This document shows positions 6,810 to 14,322 of a DNA stretch of 17,243 nt, piece after piece. A program made the position numbers and the translations under genes. Source of the stretch: Verrucomicrobia bacterium UBA1629 (GTDB lineage Bacteria > Verrucomicrobiota > Kiritimatiellia > RFP12 > UBA1067); NCBI GenBank assembly GCA_002321305.1, contig DCMF01000052.1, positions 1 to 17,243 of the forward strand, given 5' to 3'. Under the pieces are notes generated by a model. That model saw only the letters and a program-made list of their open reading frames with translations. It searched no databases and had not been told where the DNA came from. The stretch's first letter is position 1, and the number at the start of each line of letters is the position of its first letter.

Positions 6810-8213
6810 ATGAAGTACATTTCGACACGCAAGGGCATCGCGGCGACGAGCGCCGAGACGGTGTTTCAGGGGCTCGCGCCGGACGGCGGGCTGTATGTGC
6901 CGGCGGCCGTGGAGAAGGTCGCCGGCATCGAGAGGGCCGGGACGCTGCGCGCGGCCGAGGAGCTTGTCATGGGCGCGCTCTTCGACGACCTGCCGGCGGA
7001 GGTGCGGACGGCGGCGGTGGATCGCCTCTGCGCGCGCTTCCCGGCGGAGGACCCGATTCCGCTTGTCGAGAAGGACGGGCTTCACGTCCTTGAGCTTTTC
7101 CACGGCAAGACGGGCGCGTTCAAGGACGTCGCGCTCTCGATGCTGCCGGTCTTCATGAGGCACGCGGCGGCGGGCAAGCGCGTCCTCATCCTGACGGCGA
7201 CGTCGGGCGACACGGGCTCGGCGGCGATGCAGGGCTTCGCGGGCGTCGAAGGCACGGAGATCGTCGTGTTCTATCCGGCGACGGGCACCTCGAAGATCCA
7301 GCGTCTCCAGATGACGACGCCGGCCGACGCGAACGTGCATGCCGTCGGCATCCGCGGCAACTTCGACGACGCGCAGGCCGCCGTGAAGCGCATCTTCGCC
7401 GACGCGAAGATCAACGCCGAGGCCGCCGCGCACGGCGTCACGCTTTCGTCCGCGAACTCGATCAACACGGGGCGGCTCGTGCCGCAGATCGCCTACTACG
7501 TCCTCGCCGGCGCAAAGCTCTTCCCCCATCCCCCATCCCCCATCCCTCATCCCTCCTTCGACGTCGTCGTGCCGTCCGGCAACTTCGGCAACATCCTCGC
7601 GGCGTACTACGCGAAGAGGCTCGGCACGCCGATCCGGAAGCTTGTCGTCGCCTCGAACGTGAACGACGTCCTGGCGCGCTTCGTGAAGACGGGCGTGTAC
7701 GATCCGGGCCCGACGTTCACGGTCACGAACTCGCCGTCGATGGACATCCGCAAGAGCTCGAACGTCGAGCGCCTCCTGTGGATGCTGAACGGCGGCGACT
7801 GCGCCGAGGTCGCGCGGCTCATGGACGACCTGGAGACGAAGGGCCGCTATGAGCTCTGCGACGCGGCGAAGGCGCGGCTCTTCGCCGACTTCGAGGGCGG
7901 CGTCGCGACGCCGGAGGAGACGGAGGCCGAAATGCGCCGGATGCGCGAGGCGGCGGGCTACCTGCTCGACCCGCACACGGCCGTCGCGACGTTCGTCGCG
8001 AAGAAGCTGGGCTATCCGAAGGACGGCGCGCCGTGCGTCGTCGCGGCGACGGCGACGCCGTACAAGTTCCCGGAGACGTGCCGCCGCGCGTTTGGAGCGG
8101 ACGTCCTCACCGACCCGCCGCCGTCCTTCCGCGACCTTGAGAAGCTGCCGATCGCCCAGACGAAGGTCTGCGACGTCGCGGCCATCGACCAGGCCGTGCG
8201 CGACCTCTTCTGA
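6810..8213 (+). CDS. thrC: Threonine synthase
   Basis: PLP enzyme that converts O-phosphohomoserine to threonine, the last step of the pathway. The 467-residue length fits the ThrC family of Gram-negatives and fungi. The N-terminus has YISTRKG and LAPDGGLYVP. The PLP-binding lysine is K105 in GAFKDVAL; ATSGDTGSAA, SANSINTGRLVPQI and VVPSGNFGNILAAYYAKRLG are also conserved. Between YYVLAGAKL and FDVVVPSGNFG is a proline-rich segment (FPHPPSPIPHPS, from residue 238) encoded by five tandem 7-base units, where homologues have a short linker. GAGAGAGG supports the ATG 6810 start. hom and thrB are not neighbours, so the pathway is not clustered in this window. Confidence 0.94.
   Translation: MKYISTRKGIAATSAETVFQGLAPDGGLYVPAAVEKVAGIERAGTLRAAEELVMGALFDDLPAEVRTAAVDRLCARFPAEDPIPLVEKDGLHVLELFHGKTGAFKDVALSMLPVFMRHAAAGKRVLILTATSGDTGSAAMQGFAGVEGTEIVVFYPATGTSKIQRLQMTTPADANVHAVGIRGNFDDAQAAVKRIFADAKINAEAAAHGVTLSSANSINTGRLVPQIAYYVLAGAKLFPHPPSPIPHPSFDVVVPSGNFGNILAAYYAKRLGTPIRKLVVASNVNDVLARFVKTGVYDPGPTFTVTNSPSMDIRKSSNVERLLWMLNGGDCAEVARLMDDLETKGRYELCDAAKARLFADFEGGVATPEETEAEMRRMREAAGYLLDPHTAVATFVAKKLGYPKDGAPCVVAATATPYKFPETCRRAFGADVLTDPPPSFRDLEKLPIAQTKVCDVAAIDQAVRDLF
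7523..7557. repeat. Heptamer array (CCCCCAT) inside thrC
   Basis: Three CCCCCAT units (7523-7543), then CCCTCAT and CCCTCCT, make five tandem heptamers. Because 7 is not a multiple of 3, gain or loss of one unit would shift the thrC frame. The array encodes a proline-rich loop just before the VVPSGNFG motif. Confidence 0.88.
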
Positions 8214-8238
8214 TGCGGTTTCGCGCGGCGTGCCGCAG

Positions 8239-8249
8239 TTTGGTATAAT
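8239..8249 (+). promoter_or_regulatory. Extended -10 promoter of gmk (leaderless)
   Basis: TTTGGTATAAT, with TATAAT at 8244-8249 and the gmk ATG at 8258. The expected transcription start (about 8256) leaves 0-2 untranslated bases. No -35 hexamer is recognisable. Confidence 0.75.
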
Positions 8250-8257
8250 ACGCGGAC

Positions 8258-8857
8258 ATGAAGACAAAGCCCCTTTTCCTCGTGATGTCCGCGCCGTCCG
8301 GCTGCGGCAAGTCGACGCTGATCGACATGCTCCTGCAGGAGTATCCCGATTTCGTCTATTCGATCTCCTGCACGACGCGCGCGCCGCGCGGCGAGGAGGA
8401 GGACGGCCTCGACTACCACTTCAAGACGAAGGAGCGCTTCGAGGAGCTGATCCGCGCCAACGCCTTCATCGAGTACGCCAAGGTGCACGACAACTACTAC
8501 GGCACGCTCAAGGCGCCGATCGAGGAGGTCTTGGCGGAGGGCAACTCGATGATCCTCGACATCGACGTGCAGGGCGCGGCGAAGGTGCGCGAGTACGTGC
8601 GCGCCCTGCCGAACACCGACCCGCTGAAGATCGGCTACGTGGACGTCTTCGTCAACCCGCCGTCGCTGGAGGCGCTACGCGAGCGGCTGGAGGGGCGCGG
8701 CACGGACGCGCCGGCGGTCATCGAGAAGCGGCTTGCGAACGCCGAGGGCGAGATGGCGCGCGCGGGCGAGTACATGTTCCAGGTCACGAACGACGACCTC
8801 GGCCACTGCTACAAGCGGCTCTGCGACCTCATCGACGCCCTGAGCGGGAGGATGTGA
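8258..8857 (+). CDS. gmk: Guanylate kinase
   Basis: Phosphorylates GMP to GDP with ATP in the cytoplasm. The 199-residue protein has the P-loop SAPSGCGKST (11-20), GMP-binding SCTTRAPRGEEEDGLDYHF, the FIEYAKVHDNYYGTL segment, and LDIDVQGAAKVR. Family length is about 200. The P-loop starts SAPSG where many homologues have SGPSG, a mild change. No Shine-Dalgarno precedes the ATG; the TATAAT is 8 bases upstream, so the mRNA is probably leaderless. The gene is 44 bases after thrC but has its own promoter. A 9-base repeat array follows the stop. Confidence 0.96.
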   Translation: MKTKPLFLVMSAPSGCGKSTLIDMLLQEYPDFVYSISCTTRAPRGEEEDGLDYHFKTKERFEELIRANAFIEYAKVHDNYYGTLKAPIEEVLAEGNSMILDIDVQGAAKVREYVRALPNTDPLKIGYVDVFVNPPSLEALRERLEGRGTDAPAVIEKRLANAEGEMARAGEYMFQVTNDDLGHCYKRLCDLIDALSGRM

Positions 8858-8864
8858 GAGAGAG

Positions 8865-8909
8865 GTTTGGGAGGTTTGGAAAGTTTGGTAGGTTTGGTAG
8901 GTTTGGAAG
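8865..8909. repeat. Nonamer array (GTTTGGNAG) between gmk and the oxidoreductase gene
   Basis: Five tandem 9-base units: GTTTGGGAG, GTTTGGAAA, GTTTGGTAG, GTTTGGTAG and GTTTGGAAG. The array fills almost the whole gap between the two genes and ends two bases before ATG 8912, so its last unit (GGAAG) may double as a weak ribosome binding site. The reverse complement of this unit recurs inside the Uup-like gene at 16525-16578. Confidence 0.9.
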
Positions 8910-8911
8910 AC

Positions 8912-10018
8912 ATGACGAAACGACTGAAATACGGAATGGTCGGCGGGGGGAAGGCCTCGTTCATCGGGCCCATCCACCGCATGGCGATTCGGATGGACAA
9001 CCTGGCGGATCTCGTCGCGGGGAACTTCTCGCGCGACGCGAAGACGAACGCGGCGAACGGCGCGGCGTTCGGGCTGGATCCGGCGCGCGTCTACCCGGAC
9101 TGGGAGCGGCTGATCGCAGCCGAGAAGGGGCGGCTCGACTTCCTCGTCATCTGCACGACGAACGAGACGCATTTCGCGATCGCCAAGGCCGCGCTGGAGG
9201 CGGGCCTCGACGTCTTCTGCGAAAAGCCGCTCTCGCTGACGGTCAAGGAGGCGGAGACGCTCGGCAAGCTCGCGGCGCGCAAGGGGCTCGTCCTCGGCAT
9301 CCCGTTCACCTACACGGGCTACCCGATGATCAAGCTCGCGCGCGACCTCGTGAAGAAGGGCGAGCTGGGGGCGATCGACAAGGTTCACCTTGAATACGTG
9401 CAGGGCTCGTTCCGCAAGCCCGACCGCCGCAACGGCTGGAAGATGGATCCGAAGATCGCAGGGCCGAGCTGCGTCGTCGCGGACATCGGCGTGCATGCGT
9501 TCACGATGCTCGAATACGTGTCGGGGCTTCGTGTCGAGTCGCTTCTGGCCGACCTCTCGTCCTACGCGAACGCGACGGGGCTGGACGACGACGCCTCGAT
9601 CCTGATGCGGCTCGACGGCGGCGCGAAGGCCGCGCTCGTCACGTCGAAGGTCGCGACGGGCGAGGAGAACGGCGTCCGCCTGCGCGTCTATGGCGCGAAG
9701 GGCTCCCTGCACTGGGATCAGGAGGAGCCGAACCTGCTGACGGTGCGCTACCCGGTGAAGCCAGACCAGGTCTTTCGCCGGAAGGCCCCGTACATGGCGG
9801 ACTTGTCCCCGGCGTCCGTCCGCGCCTCGCGCTTTCCGGCGGGGCATCACGAGGGATTCGTCGAGGCGCTGGCGAACATCTACGACGAGTTTGTCGCGGC
9901 GGTCGTCTCGCGGCGGACGCGCGACTTCCCCGGCGCGGAGGCGGGCGTGCGCTCCATGCGGTTTGTTGCGGCGGCGCTGAAGTCGTCCAAGGCCGGCAGC
10001 CGCTGGGTCAAGGTCTGA
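8912..10018 (+). CDS. Gfo/Idh/MocA family oxidoreductase
   Basis: NAD(P)-dependent dehydrogenase of the glucose-fructose oxidoreductase/inositol dehydrogenase superfamily, probably acting on a sugar or cyclitol; the substrate cannot be read from sequence. The 368-residue protein has an N-terminal Rossmann motif (GMVGGGKASFIG, 8-19), the EKP motif with conserved K105, and DIGVH (191-195) with the conserved histidine. The opening resembles the subgroup with VGGG..(A/S)FIG..HR, frequent in Planctomycetes and relatives. ATG 8912 is chosen because it directly precedes the Rossmann strand. A TTG at 8867 would add fifteen residues translated from the 9-base repeat array and is less likely. fucU lies downstream, suggesting but not proving a role in sugar use. 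Confidence 0.88.
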   Translation: MTKRLKYGMVGGGKASFIGPIHRMAIRMDNLADLVAGNFSRDAKTNAANGAAFGLDPARVYPDWERLIAAEKGRLDFLVICTTNETHFAIAKAALEAGLDVFCEKPLSLTVKEAETLGKLAARKGLVLGIPFTYTGYPMIKLARDLVKKGELGAIDKVHLEYVQGSFRKPDRRNGWKMDPKIAGPSCVVADIGVHAFTMLEYVSGLRVESLLADLSSYANATGLDDDASILMRLDGGAKAALVTSKVATGEENGVRLRVYGAKGSLHWDQEEPNLLTVRYPVKPDQVFRRKAPYMADLSPASVRASRFPAGHHEGFVEALANIYDEFVAAVVSRRTRDFPGAEAGVRSMRFVAAALKSSKAGSRWVKV

Positions 10019-10170
10019 ATGCGCGAGAGGTCCCTGTCCGTTGCGGGCTTGCCGACGTGCGGCGCACGTTCTCGGTCGGTGCGTTTGCGGCGGCACTGGC
10101 CGGATGCGCGGGCCTGAAGGGCGGATTTTCTGAAGAAAGCGAACAAGACAACGAAAAGAAAGGAACAGGT

Positions 10171-10602
10171 ATGCTGAAGGGCATTTCTCCGGTCGTTTCG
10201 CCGGATCTTCTCAAGGTTCTGGCCGAGATGGGCCATGGGGACGAAATCGTCTTCTCGGATGCGCACTTCCCGGCCCATCATTTCGGGCGCGCGGGCGCGC
10301 TCGTGCTGCGGGCGGACGGGCTGGCGGCGGACAGGCTGCTGGCGGGAATCATCCCGCTCTTCGAGCTTGACAGCTATGCGACGCCCGTCGTCATGATGGA
10401 GGCGGTGAAGGGCGATTCGCTCGACCCGGCGGTCGAGAAGGCCTATCGCGCCGCGCTTCGGTACGACGGCCCGATCGAGCTGATGGAGCGGTATGCGTTC
10501 TACGAGCGCGCAAAGAAGGCGTATGCGATCGTCCTCACGGGCGAGACGCGCAAGTACGGCAACGTCATCCTCAAGAAGGGCGTGACGCCGGTTCCGGCCT
10601 GA
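10171..10602 (+). CDS. fucU: L-fucose mutarotase (RbsD/FucU family)
   Basis: Interconverts sugar anomers, typically the alpha and beta forms of L-fucose, ahead of catabolism. The 143-residue product is very FucU-like: MLKGISPVVSPDLLKVLAEM at the start, GHGDEIVFSDAHFPA with the conserved histidine, LVLRADGL, IIPLFELDSY and a C-terminal YGNVILKKGV. AAAGGAACAGGT directly precedes ATG 10171 and supports this start. The frame stays open upstream to a GTG at 10057; that extension resembles a lipoprotein signal peptide but has no ribosome binding site and no place in this cytoplasmic family. No other fucose genes are in the window. The 152-base gap before it shows no TTTGGTATAAT promoter. Confidence 0.92.
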   Translation: MLKGISPVVSPDLLKVLAEMGHGDEIVFSDAHFPAHHFGRAGALVLRADGLAADRLLAGIIPLFELDSYATPVVMMEAVKGDSLDPAVEKAYRAALRYDGPIELMERYAFYERAKKAYAIVLTGETRKYGNVILKKGVTPVPA

Positions 10603-10628
10603 CGGACGGCGTTCAGGCAGAAAGGCAA

Positions 10629-12239
10629 ATGGACATGGCGGGCGAATACCAGTTCTCACTCATCGACGTCACGAAGCAGCAGGGCACGAAGACGATCCTG
10701 AAGGACGTCAACCTCTCCTTCTTCTACGGGGCGCACATCGGCGTCATCGGCGGCAACGGCGCGGGCAAGTCGTCGCTCCTGAAGATCCTCGCGGGCCTTG
10801 ACACCGAGCTCATGGGCACGGTGCAGGTCGCGAAGGGCACGAAGGTCGGCTACCTGCCGCAGGAGCCGGTGCTGGACGACGAGAAGACCGTGCTGGAGAC
10901 GGTGATGGAGGGCGTCGCCGACGCGCAGGCGATGGTGACGCGCTACGAGGACCTCTGCTGCGAGCTTGACGACCCGAAGGCGGCCGCCGAGATGGAGCGG
11001 CTGCAGACGATCATCGACGCGAACGACTACTGGAACCTCGAGAACCTCGTCGAGCGCCGCATGGCGGACCTGTGCTGCCCGGCGGGCGACAAGAAGGTGG
11101 GCGTCCTCTCCGGCGGCGAGCGCCGCCGCGTCGCCATCGCGCGGCTTCTCCTGTCGAACCCCGACGTGCTGCTCCTCGACGAGCCGACGAACCACCTCGA
11201 CGCCGAGACGACGTTCCGGCTGGAGGCGTACCTGAAGGAGTTCAAGGGCACGCTCATCGTCGTCACGCACGACCGCTACTTCCTCTCGGACGTCACGGAC
11301 TGGATCCTGGAGCTCGACCACGGCGTGTGCTATCCCTACAAGGGCAACTACGAGGAATGGCTCAAGCAGAAGGAGTCGATGCTCCAGCGCGAGGCGAAGG
11401 TCGAGAAGTCGCGCCAGAAGATGCTGGAGAACGAGCTCAAGTGGATCCAGACGAACCCGTCCGGCCGCCACGCGAAGGCGAAGGCGCGCGTCGAGCGGTA
11501 CGAGGAGCTGCAGAAGCAGGCGGTCAACGTGCGCGAGGACGATCTCGTCATCCGCATCCCGCCGGGTCCGCGTCTCGGCAACCTCGTCGTGCGCGCCGAG
11601 CACGTCAAGATGGGCTTCGACGGACAGGTCCTCTACGACGACCTCAACTTCGACCTGCCGCGCGGCGGCATCGTCGGCGTGATCGGCGCGAACGGCGCGG
11701 GCAAGACGACGCTCTTCAAGCTCATCACGGGCCAGCTGAAGCCGCTCGCGGGCACGTTCACGGTCGGCGACACGGTGAAGCTCTCCTACGTCGACCAGAC
11801 GCGCGCGGAGCTGAAGCCGGACGAGACGGTCTACGAGGCGATCACGGGCGGCGGCGAGTTCGTGAAGCTCGCGGGGACGACGCTCATGAACGGCCGCGCC
11901 TACTGCAGCCGCTTCAACTTCCGGGGGCCGGAGCAGCAGAAGAAGGTCGGCGTCCTCTCCGGCGGCGAGCGCAACCGCGTGCACCTCGCGAAGCTGCTCG
12001 CGGCGGGCGGCAACCTGCTCCTGCTCGACGAGCCGACGAACGACCTCGACGTCGCGACGCTGCGCTCGCTGGAGGAGGGCCTTCAGGAGTTCGGCGGTTG
12101 CGTGATGGTCGTCTCGCACGACCGCTGGTTCCTCGACCGCATCGCGACGCACATCCTCGCGTTCGAGGGCAAGGGGCGGACGACGTGGTTCGAGGGCTCG
12201 TATTCCGAGTATCACGAAATGCTCGCCAGGCGCAAGTGA
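10629..12239 (+). CDS. ettA: Energy-dependent translational throttle protein EttA (ABC-F)
   Basis: ABC-F ATPase that binds the ribosomal E site and gates the first elongation steps according to the ATP/ADP ratio. The 536-residue protein has two complete ATPase domains and no membrane part. NBD1: Walker A GGNGAGKSS (41-49), LSGGE (160-164) and LLLDEPTNHLD. NBD2: Walker A GANGAGKTT (353-361), LSGGE (443-447) and LLLDEPTNDLD. Between them is the EttA-type linker with NPSGRHAKAKARVERYEEL. Early YLPQEPVLDDEKTV is also typical of EttA. AAAGG precedes ATG 10629; a second ATG at 10635 is possible. It starts 26 bases after fucU and is probably co-transcribed with it. Confidence 0.93.
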   Translation: MDMAGEYQFSLIDVTKQQGTKTILKDVNLSFFYGAHIGVIGGNGAGKSSLLKILAGLDTELMGTVQVAKGTKVGYLPQEPVLDDEKTVLETVMEGVADAQAMVTRYEDLCCELDDPKAAAEMERLQTIIDANDYWNLENLVERRMADLCCPAGDKKVGVLSGGERRRVAIARLLLSNPDVLLLDEPTNHLDAETTFRLEAYLKEFKGTLIVVTHDRYFLSDVTDWILELDHGVCYPYKGNYEEWLKQKESMLQREAKVEKSRQKMLENELKWIQTNPSGRHAKAKARVERYEELQKQAVNVREDDLVIRIPPGPRLGNLVVRAEHVKMGFDGQVLYDDLNFDLPRGGIVGVIGANGAGKTTLFKLITGQLKPLAGTFTVGDTVKLSYVDQTRAELKPDETVYEAITGGGEFVKLAGTTLMNGRAYCSRFNFRGPEQQKKVGVLSGGERNRVHLAKLLAAGGNLLLLDEPTNDLDVATLRSLEEGLQEFGGCVMVVSHDRWFLDRIATHILAFEGKGRTTWFEGSYSEYHEMLARRK

Positions 12240-12253
12240 CGGCCCTCCGGGCA

Positions 12254-12264
12254 TTTGGTATAAT
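12254..12264 (+). promoter_or_regulatory. Extended -10 promoter of fmt (leaderless)
   Basis: TTTGGTATAAT, with TATAAT at 12259-12264 and ATG at 12273, exactly the gmk spacing. The expected start near 12271 leaves about two untranslated bases. No clear -35 is visible; a short GCCCTCCGGGC hairpin lies just upstream. Confidence 0.75.
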
Positions 12265-12272
12265 ACGCCCCT

Positions 12273-13271
12273 ATGCGTATCGTCTTCATGGGTTCTTCCG
12301 AAGCTTCGGCCGAGTGTCTTCACGCCATCTTGCGCGAGGATGAGCTGGAAGTCGTCGGAATCGTCACGCAGCCGGACCGTCCGGTCGGGCGCGGCAAGGC
12401 GGGGCGCGCGAAGGAGATCGTGCCGTGCGCGCTCGCGAAGTTCGCCGCGAGCCGGGGCCTGACCGAGGTCATCAAGCCCGAACGGGTGAACGACGACGAG
12501 CCGATGGCGTGGATTCGCGCGAAGCGGCCCGACGTGATCGCCGTCGTCGCCTACGGTCAGATCCTGAAGAAGCCGCTTCTCGACCTGCCGCTCTGCGGCT
12601 GCGTCAACTGCCACTTCTCGCTGCTGCCGAAATATCGCGGCGCGGCGCCGGTCGTCGCCGCGCTGGAGGCGGGCGACCGCCTGACGGGCGTGACGGTGAT
12701 GCGGATGGGCGTCGGCCTCGACGACGGGCCGATCATGCTCCAGAGCTTCGAGCCGATCTATCCCGACACGACGGGCGGTGCGCTGATGGAGGACTTGGCG
12801 ATCGCCGGCGGTGTCGCGCTCGCGAAGGCCCTGAAGCTGATGTCGCGCCACGCCCTGCCGCCGGAAGTGCCGCAGGATGCCCATGCGGCGACCTACGTCA
12901 AGAAGCTGAAGAAGACGGACGGTCTTGTGAACTGGGATCGTCCGGTGCTGGAGATCGAGCGGCGCGTGCGCGCCTACAACCCGTGGCCGGGGTGCTACAC
13001 GTTCCTGCCGCCGCGCTTCCGCAAGAAGGGGACGCTCGGCCGGCTCGTCATCACGCGCGCGAAGATCGTCCGGGTGTCGGACGAGAGGGGGGCGGACGCC
13101 GCGCCGGGGACGGTCATCGGGCTTGACCGGCAGGGTCCGGTCGTCAAGTGCGGCGACACGGCGCTTCTGCTGACGGAAGTGAAGCCGGAGGGCTCGTCCG
13201 CGATGGACGGCGGCGCGTTTCTCCGGGGACGCCCCCTGAAGCCGTTCGAAGACCGGCTGTTCACCGCGTGA
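12273..13271 (+). CDS. fmt: Methionyl-tRNA formyltransferase
   Basis: Formylates Met-tRNAfMet with 10-formyl-THF for translation initiation. The 332-residue protein opens MRIVFMGSSEAS, then VTQPDRPVGRGK, VVAYGQILKK and the catalytic segment GCVNCHFSLLPKYRGAAP with N112 and H114. The catalytic aspartate is D150 in GLDDG. The C-terminal OB-like tRNA-binding domain begins near KTDGLVNWD, with RVRAYNPWPG conserved. No ribosome binding site is present; the -10 lies 8 bases before the ATG. def, commonly its neighbour, is not next to it here. It heads a tight run of four genes (gaps of 37, -23 and -4 bases). Confidence 0.95.
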   Translation: MRIVFMGSSEASAECLHAILREDELEVVGIVTQPDRPVGRGKAGRAKEIVPCALAKFAASRGLTEVIKPERVNDDEPMAWIRAKRPDVIAVVAYGQILKKPLLDLPLCGCVNCHFSLLPKYRGAAPVVAALEAGDRLTGVTVMRMGVGLDDGPIMLQSFEPIYPDTTGGALMEDLAIAGGVALAKALKLMSRHALPPEVPQDAHAATYVKKLKKTDGLVNWDRPVLEIERRVRAYNPWPGCYTFLPPRFRKKGTLGRLVITRAKIVRVSDERGADAAPGTVIGLDRQGPVVKCGDTALLLTEVKPEGSSAMDGGAFLRGRPLKPFEDRLFTA

Positions 13272-13308
13272 CGTGGATGGACGTGCGCTTTCCAAAGGGG
13301 CTGTTGGG

Positions 13309-14322
13309 ATGAAGTGGGACTTCGCGATCCGATTGTTGGCAGGGCTTCTGCTCGCCGCGTCGGCGGTCGGCGGGGCGTGGGCGGGGGATGTCCGCGTCGC
13401 GGTCGATCCGAGGGCCGTCATGGAGATCCTGCCGCTGGCGCTCGATGCGGCGGACGTCTTCGCGCGGGCGCGCGCCCGCGAGGCGGCGCATGTGGCCGAG
13501 CTGAAGCGGAAAGGTGTCGCGGAAGTGCCGCCGAGCGCAGGCCAGCGCCATGTCGTCGACACGGCGGGGCTGGGCGAGCTGGCGTTCAATGACTGGGGCG
13601 AGCTCTACATCGACCGGCGCTTCGTGACGGATGAGGAGATGCAGACCGTCCGGGCGATCGAGCGCTGGATCGCAAAGTGGTTTCCGGCGGAGGCGAAGCT
13701 TCGTCCTTGTCCGCGCCGGGCATCCGGCGGCGCGGGGCTTCCCGTCTTCTGCGGCTTCGAGGATGCGCGCTATCAGGTTCATGACGGGCTGATTGCGCGC
13801 CTGACCGCCGAGTTCAACGCGAACAAGGCCGAGGGGTGCGGCGGCACGCCTGGACAGGCGGCGCGCATCGCCGATCTCGCGCCGGCGCTGGTCAAGGCGC
13901 ACATGATCGAGGAGTCGGGCGGAAACGGCCCGCGCTCGCGGGCGGCGTGGACGGTTGACCCGCTGCAGGTCAATGTGCCGGGCGACTGGGGGGCGGAGAA
14001 GGAGCTGGTCGGGCTGAAGAGGCCCGAAAGGCGGAACGAGGGCACGGTGGAGCAGAATGTCCGCGCGGCGATCCGCTACCTGGCGCGCAAGGGCTTCTCG
14101 TCCGCCGCGCGTCCCGCCGCCGAGCGGCCCAGGGGTTCGTTCGACGGCTGGCTGCAGGCGCTTCGTCGCTACAACGGCCGACGGGACAGGACAGAGACGG
14201 ACCGCTACTATTCGGACGAGTATGCGGACAAGATCCTGCGCCGGGCTTCCAATCCCGATCTTTTCGTCCCGGTTGAAATCAAGCTGAAGGGGCAAGGCCG
14301 TGCAGCAGCCGCAGAGTCCTGA
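13309..14322 (+). CDS. Secreted lysozyme/lytic-transglycosylase-like protein (tentative)
   Basis: A 337-residue protein with a clear N-terminal signal peptide (basic start, hydrophobic LLAGLLLAASAVGGAWA, probable cleavage after residue 25), so it is exported. The middle contains AHMIEESGGNG, with E201/E202 placed like the catalytic glutamate of lysozyme-fold transglycosylases, followed by DPLQVNVPGDW, then VRAAIRYLARKGF, GWLQALRRYNG (to residue 290) and YYSDEYADKIL. The order ESG..., LQ..., RYNG, Y.D.I is what transglycosylase SLT-type domains show. A peptidoglycan role is inferred from these local resemblances only; the N-terminal 170 residues are unrecognised. AAAGGGG supports ATG 13309 over an upstream GTG at 13273. 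Its 3' end overlaps the next gene. Confidence 0.6.
   Translation: MKWDFAIRLLAGLLLAASAVGGAWAGDVRVAVDPRAVMEILPLALDAADVFARARAREAAHVAELKRKGVAEVPPSAGQRHVVDTAGLGELAFNDWGELYIDRRFVTDEEMQTVRAIERWIAKWFPAEAKLRPCPRRASGGAGLPVFCGFEDARYQVHDGLIARLTAEFNANKAEGCGGTPGQAARIADLAPALVKAHMIEESGGNGPRSRAAWTVDPLQVNVPGDWGAEKELVGLKRPERRNEGTVEQNVRAAIRYLARKGFSSAARPAAERPRGSFDGWLQALRRYNGRRDRTETDRYYSDEYADKILRRASNPDLFVPVEIKLKGQGRAAAAES

Noticed and set aside
8865..8909. Could the tandem repeats be a CRISPR array?
   Set aside because: Units are only 7-9 bases, directly adjacent with no unique spacers, and no cas genes are present.
8867..8911. TTG start adding repeat-encoded residues to the oxidoreductase
   Set aside because: No ribosome binding site before it, and the residues (GLV/GLE repeats) precede the natural beginning of the Rossmann fold.
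10602..10624. Hairpin GCCTGA...TCAGGC after fucU as a terminator
   Set aside because: Only six pairs, a ten-base loop, no T-run after it, and ettA begins within a few bases, so read-through is more likely.
12243..12253. GCCCTCCGGGC hairpin as ettA terminator
   Set aside because: Four pairs only and the T-run is the fmt promoter itself; termination is doubtful.
10656..13589. Open frame of 977 codons on the minus strand opposite ettA and fmt
   Set aside because: Mirror of well-conserved genes, arginine-rich low-complexity product, no recognisable domain or start signal.
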